This document shows, piece by piece, positions 1 to 11,113 of a stretch of DNA of 28,610 nt. The notes below the pieces were generated by a model, which saw only the letters and a list, made by a program, of their open reading frames with translations, ran no database searches and was not told where the DNA came from. The DNA comes from Basidiobolus ranarum. Lineage: Eukaryota > Basidiobolomycota > Basidiobolomycetes > Basidiobolales. A program made the position numbers and the translations under genes. The DNA lies in NCBI GenBank assembly GCA_040143965.1, contig JASJQH010006988.1:1-28610 (forward strand), given 5' to 3'. Position 1 is the first letter of the stretch. Each line of letters begins with the position of its first letter.

Positions 1-1631
1 ATCTCAAACTGAGTTCGTCTAGAACCAATAGTCAAGTTTTATACCGAATACTCAGATTTGCCTAGGCTTGAATCCACATTCTGTAGGATGCTGCTATTCC
101 AGCTACAGGTTTTGTTGTGATTCATTTAAGAATGGTCTCGCAAGAGTACGTATGAGCATGACGTAGGTATGTACATTGAGGGTTGAGAAAATGTCTACGT
201 GACATGGAAATAAACGGAATTAACTGCAACTATGCTTTGTTTATATCATAAAGGAACCGGGTTCATCTCCAGAGTCACTATTTTTGTGGGTTTTTGTTGC
301 GGCGTTCAATAGTCGCGGCAATTCAATACTCAAATGGGCTCTTTATCTATTAATACAGTCTCTTCACCTCCCGCATATTCACAACGCCCTCCTATTATCC
401 CACACCTGATGAATCTGACCTCCTCAGCACTTCTCTGACCCGTTGCTGTGATTCACTAGTAACTAATTTTATATTTTAAAAGCTCTAGGTTGGTTCACCT
501 TATCAATATAAACGCTCTTACTGGTATTATTACTCATGGATATGCCTGCCAAGAGCAATACTAATGTCTTTGGAAAGCGACTTAAATGCAGGCTCTAGAT
601 TACAGCTAGACCATTAATCTACTAGCAAAACCGATTCAGTGTTGAAATTAGAAGATGAACGTATTGAGGCGAATGCAATAAACAGGTAATGAATCCTCAT
701 AGATGAGCTGCATTAAAAACAATCAATGATGCCTATTGCTCGTTCCATATCCCAATCGCTACATTGGATGTAGCCTTTGTACACAGTCGAAAATATGATC
801 TGGCACAATGTTTCCATTTTTGGTGTGCTTGCTTAGAAAGGCAACGTAGCTAGAATAAGCTACTGAGCCTAAATAGTAGATTTCGAAATTTCGATTTCAA
901 TATCATAATTGACTAAATTGGCTTATAGTTTCGCAATCAAACTTTGCTCCTTTTTCTCCACTTCCTGATTTGAAACTTCTTGCAATAATAGTCACGTCAT
1001 GGTGCCATATTTAGACAACTGACGGAAGGATGGCGAACTAGTATTTAGAAATTGTTGAGCGAACACTTCATCACCTCGCTAAATAGAAACATCTCGTATC
1101 GACCCTCTAATGAGCAGGGCCTGTAGCTACACATGCTGTGCATTGGATTGGTTTTCTACCACCTCAACCTGCGAACCTTTGGGAAGAATATTATGCTGTA
1201 CTGGGCTGACGCAAACCTGTCTAATCACTCATGTGGTAATATCCTAATGCAGGAACTGCATGGGATTATCAGACAAAACTGGACTACAGTATAACTAAAC
1301 AACTCGGAGGATTTTTAATAGTGCTCCTTTCGTAATCAACAGATTCGCTCGTCTGAGCCTCTGGGACCTGTATCGCTAAATTGGATAACCTTGATCTTTC
1401 CCCATCCGAGCCGTGGTGATTAGCATATTTATCATTCAATGTTTAGATGTTAATGAGAGTATTACGACATTTATTAAACCACGTCTTTTGGAAGAGAAGT
1501 CAGGAGTCCTGTTGGCTCATGTCCATACCTGGCCATGTATAAACACATACAGCTCTATCCTGCACTCGATTCTAGAAAGGCGTATTTGCTGTACATCCAT
1601 TCGTAACATTTCGGGCATCCACGCTCAGAAC
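1..1631. other. Left-hand stretch with no identified gene
   Basis: I read this stretch on both strands and found no protein family, no convincing chain of exons, no tRNA and no tandem repeat. Open frames are short (for example about 53 codons near 1133-1294 on the plus strand) and resemble nothing I know. Base composition is like the other intergenic DNA of the window. It could hold regulatory DNA or the end of a gene that starts outside the window. Confidence 0.5.
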
Positions 1632-1780
1632 ATGGCGTCTGGTGAAGACTTACTCTTGTATTACAAATCACAAAGTGCAAATACAGTGTGGCCAAGCTCA
1701 GGCTAACGAAGAACAGCCTAAAATCACCAATCTTTCGCCCTACCTAGCTGCCACCAATGGCTTAAGAAAGTCTGCTGATT

Positions 1781-2029
1781 ATGATCGATTTTTCAGTTTG
1801 GAAACCAGTTTTGTGGATTTTAGAATTGGCGATCAAAAGCAGAGCAATATTATTTGCTTTCCTTGCATATTGTGGTGTAGTGCTCGTATTGCTGATATCA
1901 ACTACTCAGCAATGTAGCATTTCCACCACTCAACCGCCTGAATCCCATCTTCAACGCAGATTCGACACCTATTGCATCACTGAAATTGCCGATACATGGA
2001 ATAAAAATGATCATCAAGGTGTCTTTTGA
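1781..2029 (+). CDS. Doubtful small single-pass membrane protein or exon
   Basis: This 82-codon frame starts at an ATG and encodes one clear hydrophobic segment at about residues 23-41 (AILFAFLAYCGVVLVLLIS), followed by a polar tail with two cysteines. The layout would fit a type II membrane protein or the first exon of a Golgi enzyme, but I found no downstream exon in 2030-2580 that continues it and do not recognise the sequence. Two overlapping frames (1413-1706 and 1642-1917) are equally long and equally unrecognised, so this may be chance. A well-placed ATG at 1632 opens the first of these frames but closes after 25 codons. Confidence 0.2.
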   Translation: MIDFSVWKPVLWILELAIKSRAILFAFLAYCGVVLVLLISTTQQCSISTTQPPESHLQRRFDTYCITEIADTWNKNDHQGVF

Positions 2030-2580
2030 TTTGATCTTTGACATTCTAAATATACAGTGTAAATTCATTGCAACACTCAAAATAGGCTGCTAAACCAGAG
2101 AAGAAATTCATCGTAAAATAATCATACTCCAATAGATTTGTTACTTTTGTGGAATACCATACTGATTCGGTTCTGTGATCCCATATGAATAACTATCTAG
2201 CCCCACTTTGGGTGTCCTAAGATCTTTCATATTGACTTTTCCGCCAAGTGGTTTTCTCCTTTCCTGCTTTTTTGAGTTCTCTGGTTCCTTGCAAACCTTA
2301 ATAATAGCACAGCCCTGTTTTTTATTCCCCTATTACTACTACTTTATTTATTACAATACAGGCAAGACTCTCATCACTCATAAGTTACTTACAGACTTAG
2401 TACTGCTCAAACTCTGAATTCGAACCCTACAATCATTTCAAACTTGGGTTAGTCCAAAGTTGTGACGAATTCTTGATTTCGTAAAATTGTTTAGTAAAAA
2501 TATTCAACAATTGCTGAAAGCGATCAAATACAGATTCAACAGGCATCTTACGTTCCTAATAACTAGAAAACGATAGGGCA
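2030..2580. other. Intergenic, upstream of the receiver-phosphodiesterase
   Basis: No gene recognised. The DNA is rich in T and A, with a pyrimidine-rich run around 2225-2345, and probably holds the promoter and 5' untranslated region of the gene starting at 2581. No clear TATA box stands out at a standard distance. Confidence 0.5.
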
Positions 2581-5307
2581 ATGCGTTTATCTTTTCTGAG
2601 GCGTGGTAGATCTCCACCATCACCTGCCAGGTCGTCCTTCTCTGGTGGACCTGACCCTAATACTTGTGCCATTCTTCTGGTGGATAGCTTATATTTAGCA
2701 GGAACTTATCACTTAACCCCCTATGGATCCCCTCAACCTTCACCCACTGTGGAAGAGTATGATGATAATTTTGACTCTGAGGAATGCAATATCCCTGGAA
2801 GTAGAAGATCTTGGAAGCGTGAGTGCCATGAAGCAGCCGAATTTATACAACAACTACTAGAGACCTATAAACAGGGTATTATTTTCTTTGAATTTTATAT
2901 TGTCAATCCTTTCAATTTAATAATCAACCTTGACACCAGTCACCGCTGTTACTTCGGGGAATACTGCCATGTCGTTTCTTCATGATCTTCCACCTGAACA
3001 CGTGGGACACACCATTCTGCTAATTGACCTTGACCACCACACTTCTAATAGTTTATTCACGGACCGTAGGATGACTGATAAGAGTGATAAATCACTGGAA
3101 GCGGAAAGTAATTCAGACATTCTTTATGGCCTTGAACTGTTAAAGGTGGTTGCCAAAGAGTTGGAGCTGGGTGTCGTGTCAAGTGTTATACCTATTGGTA
3201 AGCATAAGCTTAAGACTCTTTACTTTTGACCGTCTGTATAATTTGAGTTTTTGGTAACTCCAATAGTCCTATCGCGTAATGAATCTCCACAATTAATGGG
3301 TAATTGTTTGGAACTTGGAGCAGTTGATTATTTGGTCAAGCCAGTCTCCACTCAAGTCGTTAAAACGCTCTGGCTAGTAAGCTTAGTTTACAATATTTAT
3401 TCCTTAATAGCCCGCGCAACAATTTTGACCTGATTTTTCTGACCATATTTAGAATACTTCTCGAGTAAAGCGTCAAATTCGCTCGCCTGATAGTGGGGAT
3501 GAAGCAACTTCAAAAATGGCTCGTTTAAATTTAAGGACAGGAGATATCCGTGATATTGAAGAGAAGTTGAGCGAAGTGCTTACTAGAGATAAATGGTAGG
3601 ATTTCTTGATGCTCTGACTTCGTCAGTTTAGAAACTAAATTTACTTATTCCTCACTTACAGGCTTGAAGAAATGATTATCAACCATTATGCACCGCCTTA
3701 TCATCATATCAATCTCTCTAAATTCCCGCAGTATGTGAACCTAAAATCATTTGTAAAGTTGGCATGTCTAAATCATTATCGGATGTGTAGGTTGGATTCT
3801 GCTTCAACCGAGGAACGTGTAATTGCCCTAAGAGGGATTCTTTCCAATTGGGAATTTTGCCCATACGACTTATCAGAGGACGATCTTCTTCGTTGTATAT
3901 TGATAATTTTTCAAGATTCCCTATCGATGAAAGGATTGAAGAATATATACATGTCGACAGGTAAAGCCGTCTTAGATATAGTAGTGTCTCTGATGTGTTA
4001 ACAACATCCTCTTTCCATCAACCTGATTAGAAATGCTACATAGGTTCATACTCACCGTCCGCATTTCATACAATGATCTGAATCCTTATCATAATTTTTA
4101 CCATGCCGTTGATGTGCTACAAGCGTCATATTACACACTTCGAAAACTTGGCCTAATTGGTAAAAACCCATCATACCCCGCACATTCGCCTACGGGAGGC
4201 AAACGGTGCTTACAAGAGTTTATGAGGCCAAATGATGTCTTTGCTCTCATTGTAGCCAGTCTGGCCCACGATCTTGGTCATCCTGGGGTTAATAATGCCT
4301 ACATGATCAATGCTCACACACCCCTCGCACTTCTATACAACGATCAGGCAGTTCTAGAGAATTTTCACACCATGTCTTTGTTTCTGCTCATGAAGAAACA
4401 CGGGTTTGACTTTTTCACTGATCAATCATCTCAAGAATTCAAAGGTATTGGTTGATATGTTTGTTGTCCTGTCACCTTCCATGATACTTAAAGTTCGTGT
4501 TAGATTTTCGGAAATTGGTAGTCAGAGCAATTTTAGCGACAGATATGAGCGCCCATTTTGACTACATACGCAACTTCGTGGAACAAAAGAACAGACTAGC
4601 CACGCAGAAAACCTTAGACCCCGAATTAGAACGTATTGCATTTTCCACAGCCATTATTAAATGTGCTGATATCAGTAATTCGGTAATACACTATGATAGG
4701 CCACTATCACCTGGGATGATCACAGCTAACACCAGAATTCCTAGGCTCGTCCCTATCACATCTCGGAAAGATGGACTGATAGTTTGATGCATGAGTTCCA
4801 TAATCAGGTCTACATGCCATTGTTTATCGAATGTTTTTTGCTCAACTGAATATAACTGACGATTCCGTGCATCTCTTTATAGGCCTCACTTGAAGCGAGT
4901 AGAGGTTATCCACTAATAATGAACCCACAACAGTCCGAGAAGGACCGCGCTCAAGGTCAAATCGATTTCATTGTGAAACTGTCTTTACCACTCTTTAGCG
5001 TGGTGGCTGAGAACATCCCTGGTATTTCATTGTTTGTCTGCATTATGCTTGTTTCTAACATCTGACCAACCAATCTTCTTTACTAAACATGAAAGAAATC
5101 GCGTATTGTTTGAAGATAATGAAGAGCAATATAGTTGAATGGGAGAGTGTCAGAGACAAATGTCCATCTTCTATGCTGCATGACTCTGATTCGGATTTAG
5201 AAGAAATCTCTCTCTCCGCGGTGCCAGCGTCAAGCCAGAAGAATACAGAATTTAATAATGGCATGTATATAGAGCCTGCTGCCTCAAACTTCACTGAAAT
5301 CCACTAG
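2581..5307 (+). CDS. RegA-type response-regulator / cyclic nucleotide phosphodiesterase, 10 exons
   Basis: Predicted exons: 2581-2875, 2940-3197, 3267-3376, 3453-3595, 3662-3960, 4031-4444, 4504-4682, 4745-4807, 4883-5021, 5096-5307, giving 703 residues; every join keeps frame and uses GT-AG. Residues about 30-221 form a receiver domain: ILLVDS (D35), LLIDLD with the likely phosphoacceptor D128, IVLSR (S187) and DYLVKP (K209). Residues about 300-660 form a class I phosphodiesterase with all metal ligands: YHNFYHAVDV (H389, H393), AHDLGHPG (H448, D449) and KCADISN (D562), plus the purine-binding glutamine Q613. The same architecture is Dictyostelium RegA, where phosphorelay input controls cAMP hydrolysis in the cytosol; function here is inferred. 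The tail after residue 650 is acidic and serine-rich, suggesting kinase sites. The start is the first ATG before the receiver and follows no earlier in-frame coding sequence I can see. Confidence 0.9.
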
Positions 5308-6376
5308 GCAGCTAGATATTGATCGACATGTCCATTTTTATTGCCGGATTGATCACCGCTCACAGCTACTTGGCAACATTTAATTCCTCATGCCTATTTT
5401 TAATGCTTATCCTTGTTCTTCAAAAGTTGATGATTTCTTTTGTATAATTTTTGAAATTCTCAAGCTCAGTTTGACTGTGCCTCTTTACCCTGTTTACTAG
5501 TCATGTTCAAAGTAGCTGGAGTGGTATTTACTATCTGCCAAAAAGATAGTGCTCCATGACTCCCATTTGGACCAGTGCCTGATCTATGCATATATTTATG
5601 TTTCATTTTTCGTACTATTTTTTAAAACTTCATTCCATCGAGGTTTATCCCTTCGCCCTGAAAAAATTATTTTGTTTACTTTTTACTATCCTTTAGTTAG
5701 TTTACAACTTTCTAGTTATTTCCACTCATTCATCTGTTTTATCCACCCTTTTCAACATGCTCATTCTCATGTGCTGTAAATATAGAGATTTCTTATAAAG
5801 TTCTAATGTTTTTCAATAACTAACTATTTTAGTGAAACCAATAGTATAATGTAATGGTCAATTCCGTACGCACTAGAGCGCACTTGAAATCCAGTTTAGG
5901 TTACCAACAGAGACAAAAATGTCCACCTTTCGCTTTAATATTGTGGCCCTCTGTAGTGTGCTGGCTCGTCCTCGTTTCATTCTATCAGATTTTAAATGAA
6001 TTTTCTACATTATAGATGTCGTAGTTGTAAAATGAGTTCGTTCCTCAAATATAAAGTTATGACGGAGGTCATAAAGTGTAGCTTCGTCCAACTTAAAGAA
6101 ACTTTTTCAATGGACTAAACCTATCCTCTCATGGTTAGGAATAAATTACTTGGTTATCTAAGCTAGTCAGTCGAGAAGCAGAATGACTGTAGACTATTCA
6201 TAAGAATCCAAATATCGCGTAGTTCAAAAATAAATCCATAGCAGTCTTGAATCATTGATATGTCAATTATGATCAATAGATCGAATAAATTTGTAAACAG
6301 AGAGCCGCAATTTTATTGACCTCAAAGTTATTATCATTCAGATTGTCTTCTCTGTAATCATTCTTTTACTCATATC
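5308..6376. other. Intergenic between the phosphodiesterase and the WLM protease
   Basis: No gene recognised on either strand. The first half is T-rich (5560-5830) and contains one 76-codon frame of low complexity that looks like chance. The second half should contain the 3' end of one gene and the promoter of the next. No repeats or RNA genes seen. Confidence 0.5.
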
Positions 6377-7711
6377 ATGTCTAATACTGCGGGCACAGGT
6401 GTATCATTCTTTGGAACAATTCGTGCTTTAAAGCGAAAGTCGAATGAGTGCGAAGCACTAAAAATACTTCAACAAATGGCGTCACAGGTGAGTTATTGAA
6501 TCAAACCTTTTGATAGGGTTTCATAATTGTAACCTTTTCAAAAGGTTACTATATACATTATCACCCAAGAAATCACTGAAAAAAAACAAAGTAGTTAAAG
6601 AAGAATTTCTCTCTGACTGGAACATAGGTTAAACCCATTATGAAAAAGAGAGGTTGGAAAGTGGGTATCTTGCGCGAATTTTTTCCAAAAAACCCCAATT
6701 TACTTGGTACTATTTATATTGGAGTTTTGTTATTTACTTTTCAAATATACTTACCATATAAAACTATTTTCTTCATTAGGTTTGAATAAAAATTACGGGC
6801 AGGAAATTTGTATTCGCTTGAGACCCTCAAGCAATGACTCTCAATTTTTACCTTACGAATCACTTCTCGGAACTTTATTACATGAACTAACTCATATAAT
6901 ACGAGGTCCCCACGATCAACAGTTTTATAAGATATTGGATGAACTAACTACAGAGTGCGAAAATCTCATGGTTAAAGGATTCACTGGTGAAGGCTTTTAT
7001 GGAATTGGACATCGTGTAGGTCAGGGAATCTCTCATAATCTACCACCTCATATTTCCCGAGGCGTTGCTGTGGAAGCCGCAGAGAAAAGACAACAAATTA
7101 ATAAGATCTTGGGTCCTGCTGGTGGTCGCAAGTTGGGTGGTAAATCTGTATCTAAGAACTTAGAGAAGCTTTATTCACCCCGTATGCTTGCCGCCATGGC
7201 TGCTGAGCGACGTGCTCAAGATAACATTTGGTGTGCTGGTAATGTTGAAAGTGTGGAGATATATGAGGAGCCAAAACCACAGTCAAATACCAACACCATA
7301 GACGACAGTAAACCTTTAGAGATGAACAAACCAAAAGCAGCTATTATAAAAATCCCCAGCTCTTCTGGTGTCACTAAATCAACCCAATCTGATACATTAC
7401 CGAAACGTGATCCACAAGTTTACTCTAAAAGTTCTCACCACGATAGTGAACAACAGATTATCCTAGGGAAACGATCGCGCGAAACAAGTGATGAATGGGT
7501 ATCATGGACGTGCCCAACATGCACTCTGGTAAATTTACCTTTGGTTTTAGCTTGTGGATGCTGTCTTACAGAACGACCATCAGATCAAGACTTGACCTCT
7601 GTTACTAAACTATCAAAAGTCACTCGGGAATGGAGTTGTCCGCAATGTACATTGCTTAATGCTCCTGATACTCCTAAGTGTCAGATCTGCGAATTTGTTG
7701 TTCCAGTATAA
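6377..7711 (+). CDS. WSS1: WLM-domain metalloprotease (Wss1/SPRTN-like) with two RanBP2 zinc fingers
   Basis: Exons 6377-6487, 6628-6706 and 6780-7711 give 373 residues. The WLM domain covers about residues 12-150: the early part ends in PIMKKRGWKVGILREFFP, followed by RLRPSSNDSQFLPYESLLGT and the zinc site LHELTHIIRGPHD (H98, E99, H102, H108). A glycine-rich GFYGIGHRVG segment follows, resembling the SHP-like Cdc48-binding motif found after WLM domains. Two C-terminal RanBP2-type fingers each have C-x2-C-x10-C-x2-C spacing (C308/C311/C322/C325 and C350/C353/C364/C367) and usually bind ubiquitin or RNA. Wss1 proteins cleave proteins crosslinked to DNA and SUMO-modified proteins in the nucleus; that role is inferred from the family. 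Budding yeast Wss1 lacks this pair of fingers, while many other eukaryotic WLM proteins carry one or two. The middle (about 175-300) is polar and probably disordered. Confidence 0.9.
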
Positions 7712-8657
7712 TCTGAGTTTTGTGGAATATCGTTAGAGATTTATGTTATTATGTACATTATTTAATACGAGAAGTAAACGTGGACATGCTAGAATATCCA
7801 AGGAAATGACCACATAAATTGCCACTCTAATCATCAAACAGATTATTATCATATGCTTAGGGTATAATCTAAGAACGTACTTGGTATAAATATTGCTGAT
7901 ATATATTCTTACATATCACGACGTACTAACTTTGAAAGTACAAACGGGCACTGGACATAAAGACGTTAATCACTGGTAACTTCCGTGGAGGAATACGCAA
8001 AAGCGCAATGCTCTGTTATAGACAGCACATAAGAACTACTAGCACTAATGATTCGACATACTTCATGCGTTCATAATACATTCGCCAAGGTTGCAGTTCG
8101 TCGTAGTCACGTATGAATGAAGTAATGTATCACCATATGTTATTGAATACAAGATATATGCTTGTCGCAGTACCATTATAACAAATGCATATCTTTTGAA
8201 GCCGATCTGCGTTTCATATTTGATAGTTTCCGAAGCAGGAGAATTCACCATGCAAATGAACATCCTTTTATCGAACGTCGAGTAGTACATTATAAGATCT
8301 CATCTCAGCCAATGAAACGTTAAATTTGCATCCATTATATTTAGATAGCAACTCCTGCGATGATCGTAATTGTTCAGACAACATCTGGCTGTAAAACGTC
8401 AAACGGTGATTCATCCTAGAATAACAACGGAAACAAAACAATTAAGGTTGAGGAGATTTTGGCTTTTCATCGGCAACATCTGAATCACCTCATCATTACT
8501 TTGTGAGCATTAACTACACAGCGTTATAATCATGTGGTGATCTAATGTATAGTCATCAGGGTCAGGTTTTGTGAAATTTGCTTTGTTGATGGTCACAACT
8601 CCTCTATTGATGACAATTATATGCTTGGAAATACAAAGACAGGAGAAACAATAATTC
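7712..8657. other. Intergenic, no gene recognised
   Basis: Nothing protein-like was found on either strand; a 75-codon minus frame at 8063-8290 has no family resemblance. The right end should hold the promoter of the lipid enzyme at 8870. Confidence 0.5.
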
Positions 8658-8873
8658 ATGCGCGTCATTATTGATGTCCAGAATCATCGGCTATCGAAGA
8701 TGCATATCAAGTCAGGATCTCTACTTGGCTTATATGAAAGCCTTGATTGCTGCGTTTTTAACTTTCACACCAATATCAGCTCTACTTCTCACCAAGCACA
8801 GCTTGATCTAGACCTTACTACTCTCCTTCCAACTCCAATACCACTCATTGAATCTTTAGTCGCTCTATTATGA
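8658..8873 (+). promoter_or_regulatory. Possible upstream ORF overlapping the PAP2_C gene start (ATGA)
   Basis: A 71-codon frame begins at an ATG and stops at a TGA that shares four bases (ATGA) with the start codon of the lipid enzyme at 8870. The peptide is not recognised. If the transcript starts upstream of 8658, this frame would act as an upstream ORF that could limit or allow reinitiation at 8870. If transcription starts within it, it is only 5' untranslated sequence. No transcript information is available. Confidence 0.25.
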
Positions 8874-9784
8874 GTAAATTCACCAAGTGTATCAACTCAG
8901 AGATCGCGCGAACTTTTTACGCACTGGTTTTCTTGTTCATTGTTGTATACTTTATGGTCATAATGCAGCAGGTTTCTGACAATCGCTTTCTTGGTTCAGG
9001 AGAGGATAAACCGTTGCGAGATGTGGGTTTTGAATGGTTCAACTTCATCTCTTCTTACAGCGTTCCCGATATCATGGTATTTTCATCTCTTGGAATCATG
9101 TTGGTTGGAGTCACGATTCTGTCTAATAGCTGGCGAAAACGATTGATCTTTTGGCGCCGGTTCATTTGGATTACCGGGTTTTTATACTTTTATAGAGGAT
9201 TTACGATCGTCTCCACCACCCTCCCACCACCAAAGGAATGTGTACCAATATATACATCCAACTTTCGGGATCTGCTCCAACGTGGATCTCTTATGATTGT
9301 AGGAGCTGACCGTTCGTGTACTGATAACATTTATTCGGGACATACTATGATACTTACCTCGAGTTTAATCAACTGGTTTATTTATGGCCGCTTTCGAATT
9401 CTAAAGTTGTACGCCATTTTACATGCAATCGCTGGCTATTACACTATTATTGCGTCCCATCTTCATTTCACCGTGGACGTTTTGCTGGCGATTTTCATTA
9501 CATATGCAATCTATATCATATACTATTCCCTTGTTCGATCCGCAATGCTAAAACGCTATCATGTAGAACTTGGTCATCCAGAGCTTGATGAGCGTTTGAA
9601 TGCTGACGTACAATATCAAAAGATTGCTCACACCCCACACATTCTGAATCGCCATCTGATCCCCGTAATAACTTGGATGGATGGGCTGGACCTTCGCTGG
9701 AAAAGCATCGACCTTACAGCAACCTTGCCCATGACCCAGCCCAATCGCGAGATGTCATATGCCTCTGGTCCTATGGTAATCTAA
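8870..9784 (+). CDS. Sphingomyelin-synthase-like PAP2_C lipid phosphotransferase
   Basis: A single 304-residue exon with about six membrane segments (roughly residues 15-34, 65-85, 95-116, 155-172, 177-196, 203-222). It carries the PAP2_C catalytic triad: SGHT (H158), then SHLHFTVDV (H199, D203), the same spacing as H328 and D332 of human SMS1. The second conserved region is also seen (YRGFTIVSTTLPPP, residues 108-121). Family members transfer a phospho-headgroup onto ceramide or related lipids, or hydrolyse it, in Golgi, ER or plasma membrane. Which headgroup is used cannot be read from sequence, so ceramide phosphoethanolamine or inositolphosphoceramide synthesis are alternatives. Fungal Aur1 belongs to a different branch. 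There is no SAM domain, unlike SAMD8. The C-terminal 80 residues are polar and probably cytosolic. Confidence 0.85.
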   Translation: MSKFTKCINSEIARTFYALVFLFIVVYFMVIMQQVSDNRFLGSGEDKPLRDVGFEWFNFISSYSVPDIMVFSSLGIMLVGVTILSNSWRKRLIFWRRFIWITGFLYFYRGFTIVSTTLPPPKECVPIYTSNFRDLLQRGSLMIVGADRSCTDNIYSGHTMILTSSLINWFIYGRFRILKLYAILHAIAGYYTIIASHLHFTVDVLLAIFITYAIYIIYYSLVRSAMLKRYHVELGHPELDERLNADVQYQKIAHTPHILNRHLIPVITWMDGLDLRWKSIDLTATLPMTQPNREMSYASGPMVI

Positions 9785-11113
9785 GTCAGTGACCCTCTTT
9801 GGAGTATTCAAAATTTCTCCCATTCGTCAATACATGGCTATCTCAATGCCGATCAAGCGTAAATACTCTATCCTAGCATCCATCGATATTCAACCATATG
9901 CTTCACATAATGGCATGAGGGCCTCTTCAATCCTGTTGGTTGGTTATACCTGTGTACATAAATAAAATAGACATTCTGAACATTGGCAAGAATTCTTCAG
10001 ATATTTTTGTAGTACCCCTGGTTGACGCAAATCAAGCAGATTACTGCCTAACGTGCGAATTGGTAGCCATAGTTAAAAGACTATCTTGCCATTGGTCAGT
10101 ATTCGTTACGAAGGATATACCTCGCTCATTATTCATATGGAGGATGAAGGATTGTCACAACGAAGTCATACTCTTATGTCTCCAGCGTACCAAGCAATTA
10201 AAAAGAATTCTACACGGAGCATGTTTGAGCCAAATGTTGCATGTAAGATTTCTTACTAAGGGCTAGCCAACATTTGCCGTTCACAGCATCGATTCTCTCA
10301 TTCACTAAGTTGCCTGCTTGGAAGTCTTGCAAGTATTCTAGTATCACATGAAAATAGTGCTTATCAGTCTTGTAACTTACTTCACGAGCTCATCCGAGCG
10401 CAACTTACATGCAGTTAAATGTAGTGATGGTGCAGATTAGCTTGCCATATAGTAGACTTGGAAGTTTTAGAACAGTGAATGTATGATCTGATTGACACAA
10501 GATTATTCACATATGCAACTAGGAGATCTTCCCCACGTGGATGGTACACGTGAATGCATGCCTAAATTTATTACCAATATAAGCTTCATACATCATTCTC
10601 CGAGAATATTGGGTTGTTAGCATGTGCCAAATGAAGGACCTGAAAACTGATATCACATCATTAAATTAAACCACATTACTTAGGCATTTGCAGTAGGTTA
10701 CGACTCAGTCTTGATGGGCTATTAGTCACATAAAGACATTGAAGTCACTACAGGAAACCCGAAACTTCATATATTATTGGCTTCAGCTGAAGATCTAATG
10801 TCGCCCTCAGGTGTAAATAAGTAGATGCTCATACTCCTCGGGGTCGATATACCATTGAAGGGGATAAGGGGTTGAGGGTTAGTTTTAGATGCGCATCATT
10901 GTCGTGTTTAAACAGTTGTTTGTTAATGCAGGTTTCCCAGGGATTTTGGCAAGTGTCCTCGTCATACCTCGAATGGTCTTCGATTCATGTTCTGGATTCA
11001 TTTTTAAATGCAAATCAGCTACCATATTAATCAGTGATTGGGTTCTAAAGGATTTTGTTGAACTCACTTTCAACGATACAAAACGATCTTTCGCAAGCTT
11101 TATTGTGACCTCA
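9785..11113. other. Long intergenic stretch upstream of the LRR gene
   Basis: No gene recognised. A stop-free 108-codon plus frame at 9940-10266 begins only at TTG and matches nothing I know. From 10889 an open frame runs in phase into the LRR gene, but its 75 residues have no LRR character, so I treat it as leader sequence or an uncertain N-terminal extension. Two CACGTG sites lie at 10534 and 10547. Confidence 0.45.
10534..10552. promoter_or_regulatory. Paired CACGTG (E-box) sites
   Basis: Two perfect CACGTG palindromes at 10534-10539 and 10547-10552 are spaced 13 bases apart, slightly more than one helical turn. Basic helix-loop-helix factors such as Cbf1 bind this core in fungi. They lie about 560 bases upstream of the LRR start, the nearest downstream gene on the plus strand. 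Binding is inferred from the motif alone. Confidence 0.3.

Noticed and set aside
1413-1917. Two overlapping plus frames of 97 and 91 codons as a gene
   Set aside because: They lie in different phases, resemble no family, and no splice join links them into a sensible protein.
5549-5779. 76-codon plus frame as a small membrane protein
   Set aside because: Low-complexity T-rich sequence makes many F and L codons; no start context, partner exon or family match.
9940-10266. 108-codon plus frame as a gene
   Set aside because: It starts only at TTG, has no recognisable motif, and such a length is not rare by chance over both strands of 28 kb.
10889-11113. N-terminal extension of the LRR protein
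   Set aside because: The frame is open but its 75 residues lack repeat features, and the ATG at 11114 sits directly before the first repeat. Kept only as an alternative start.
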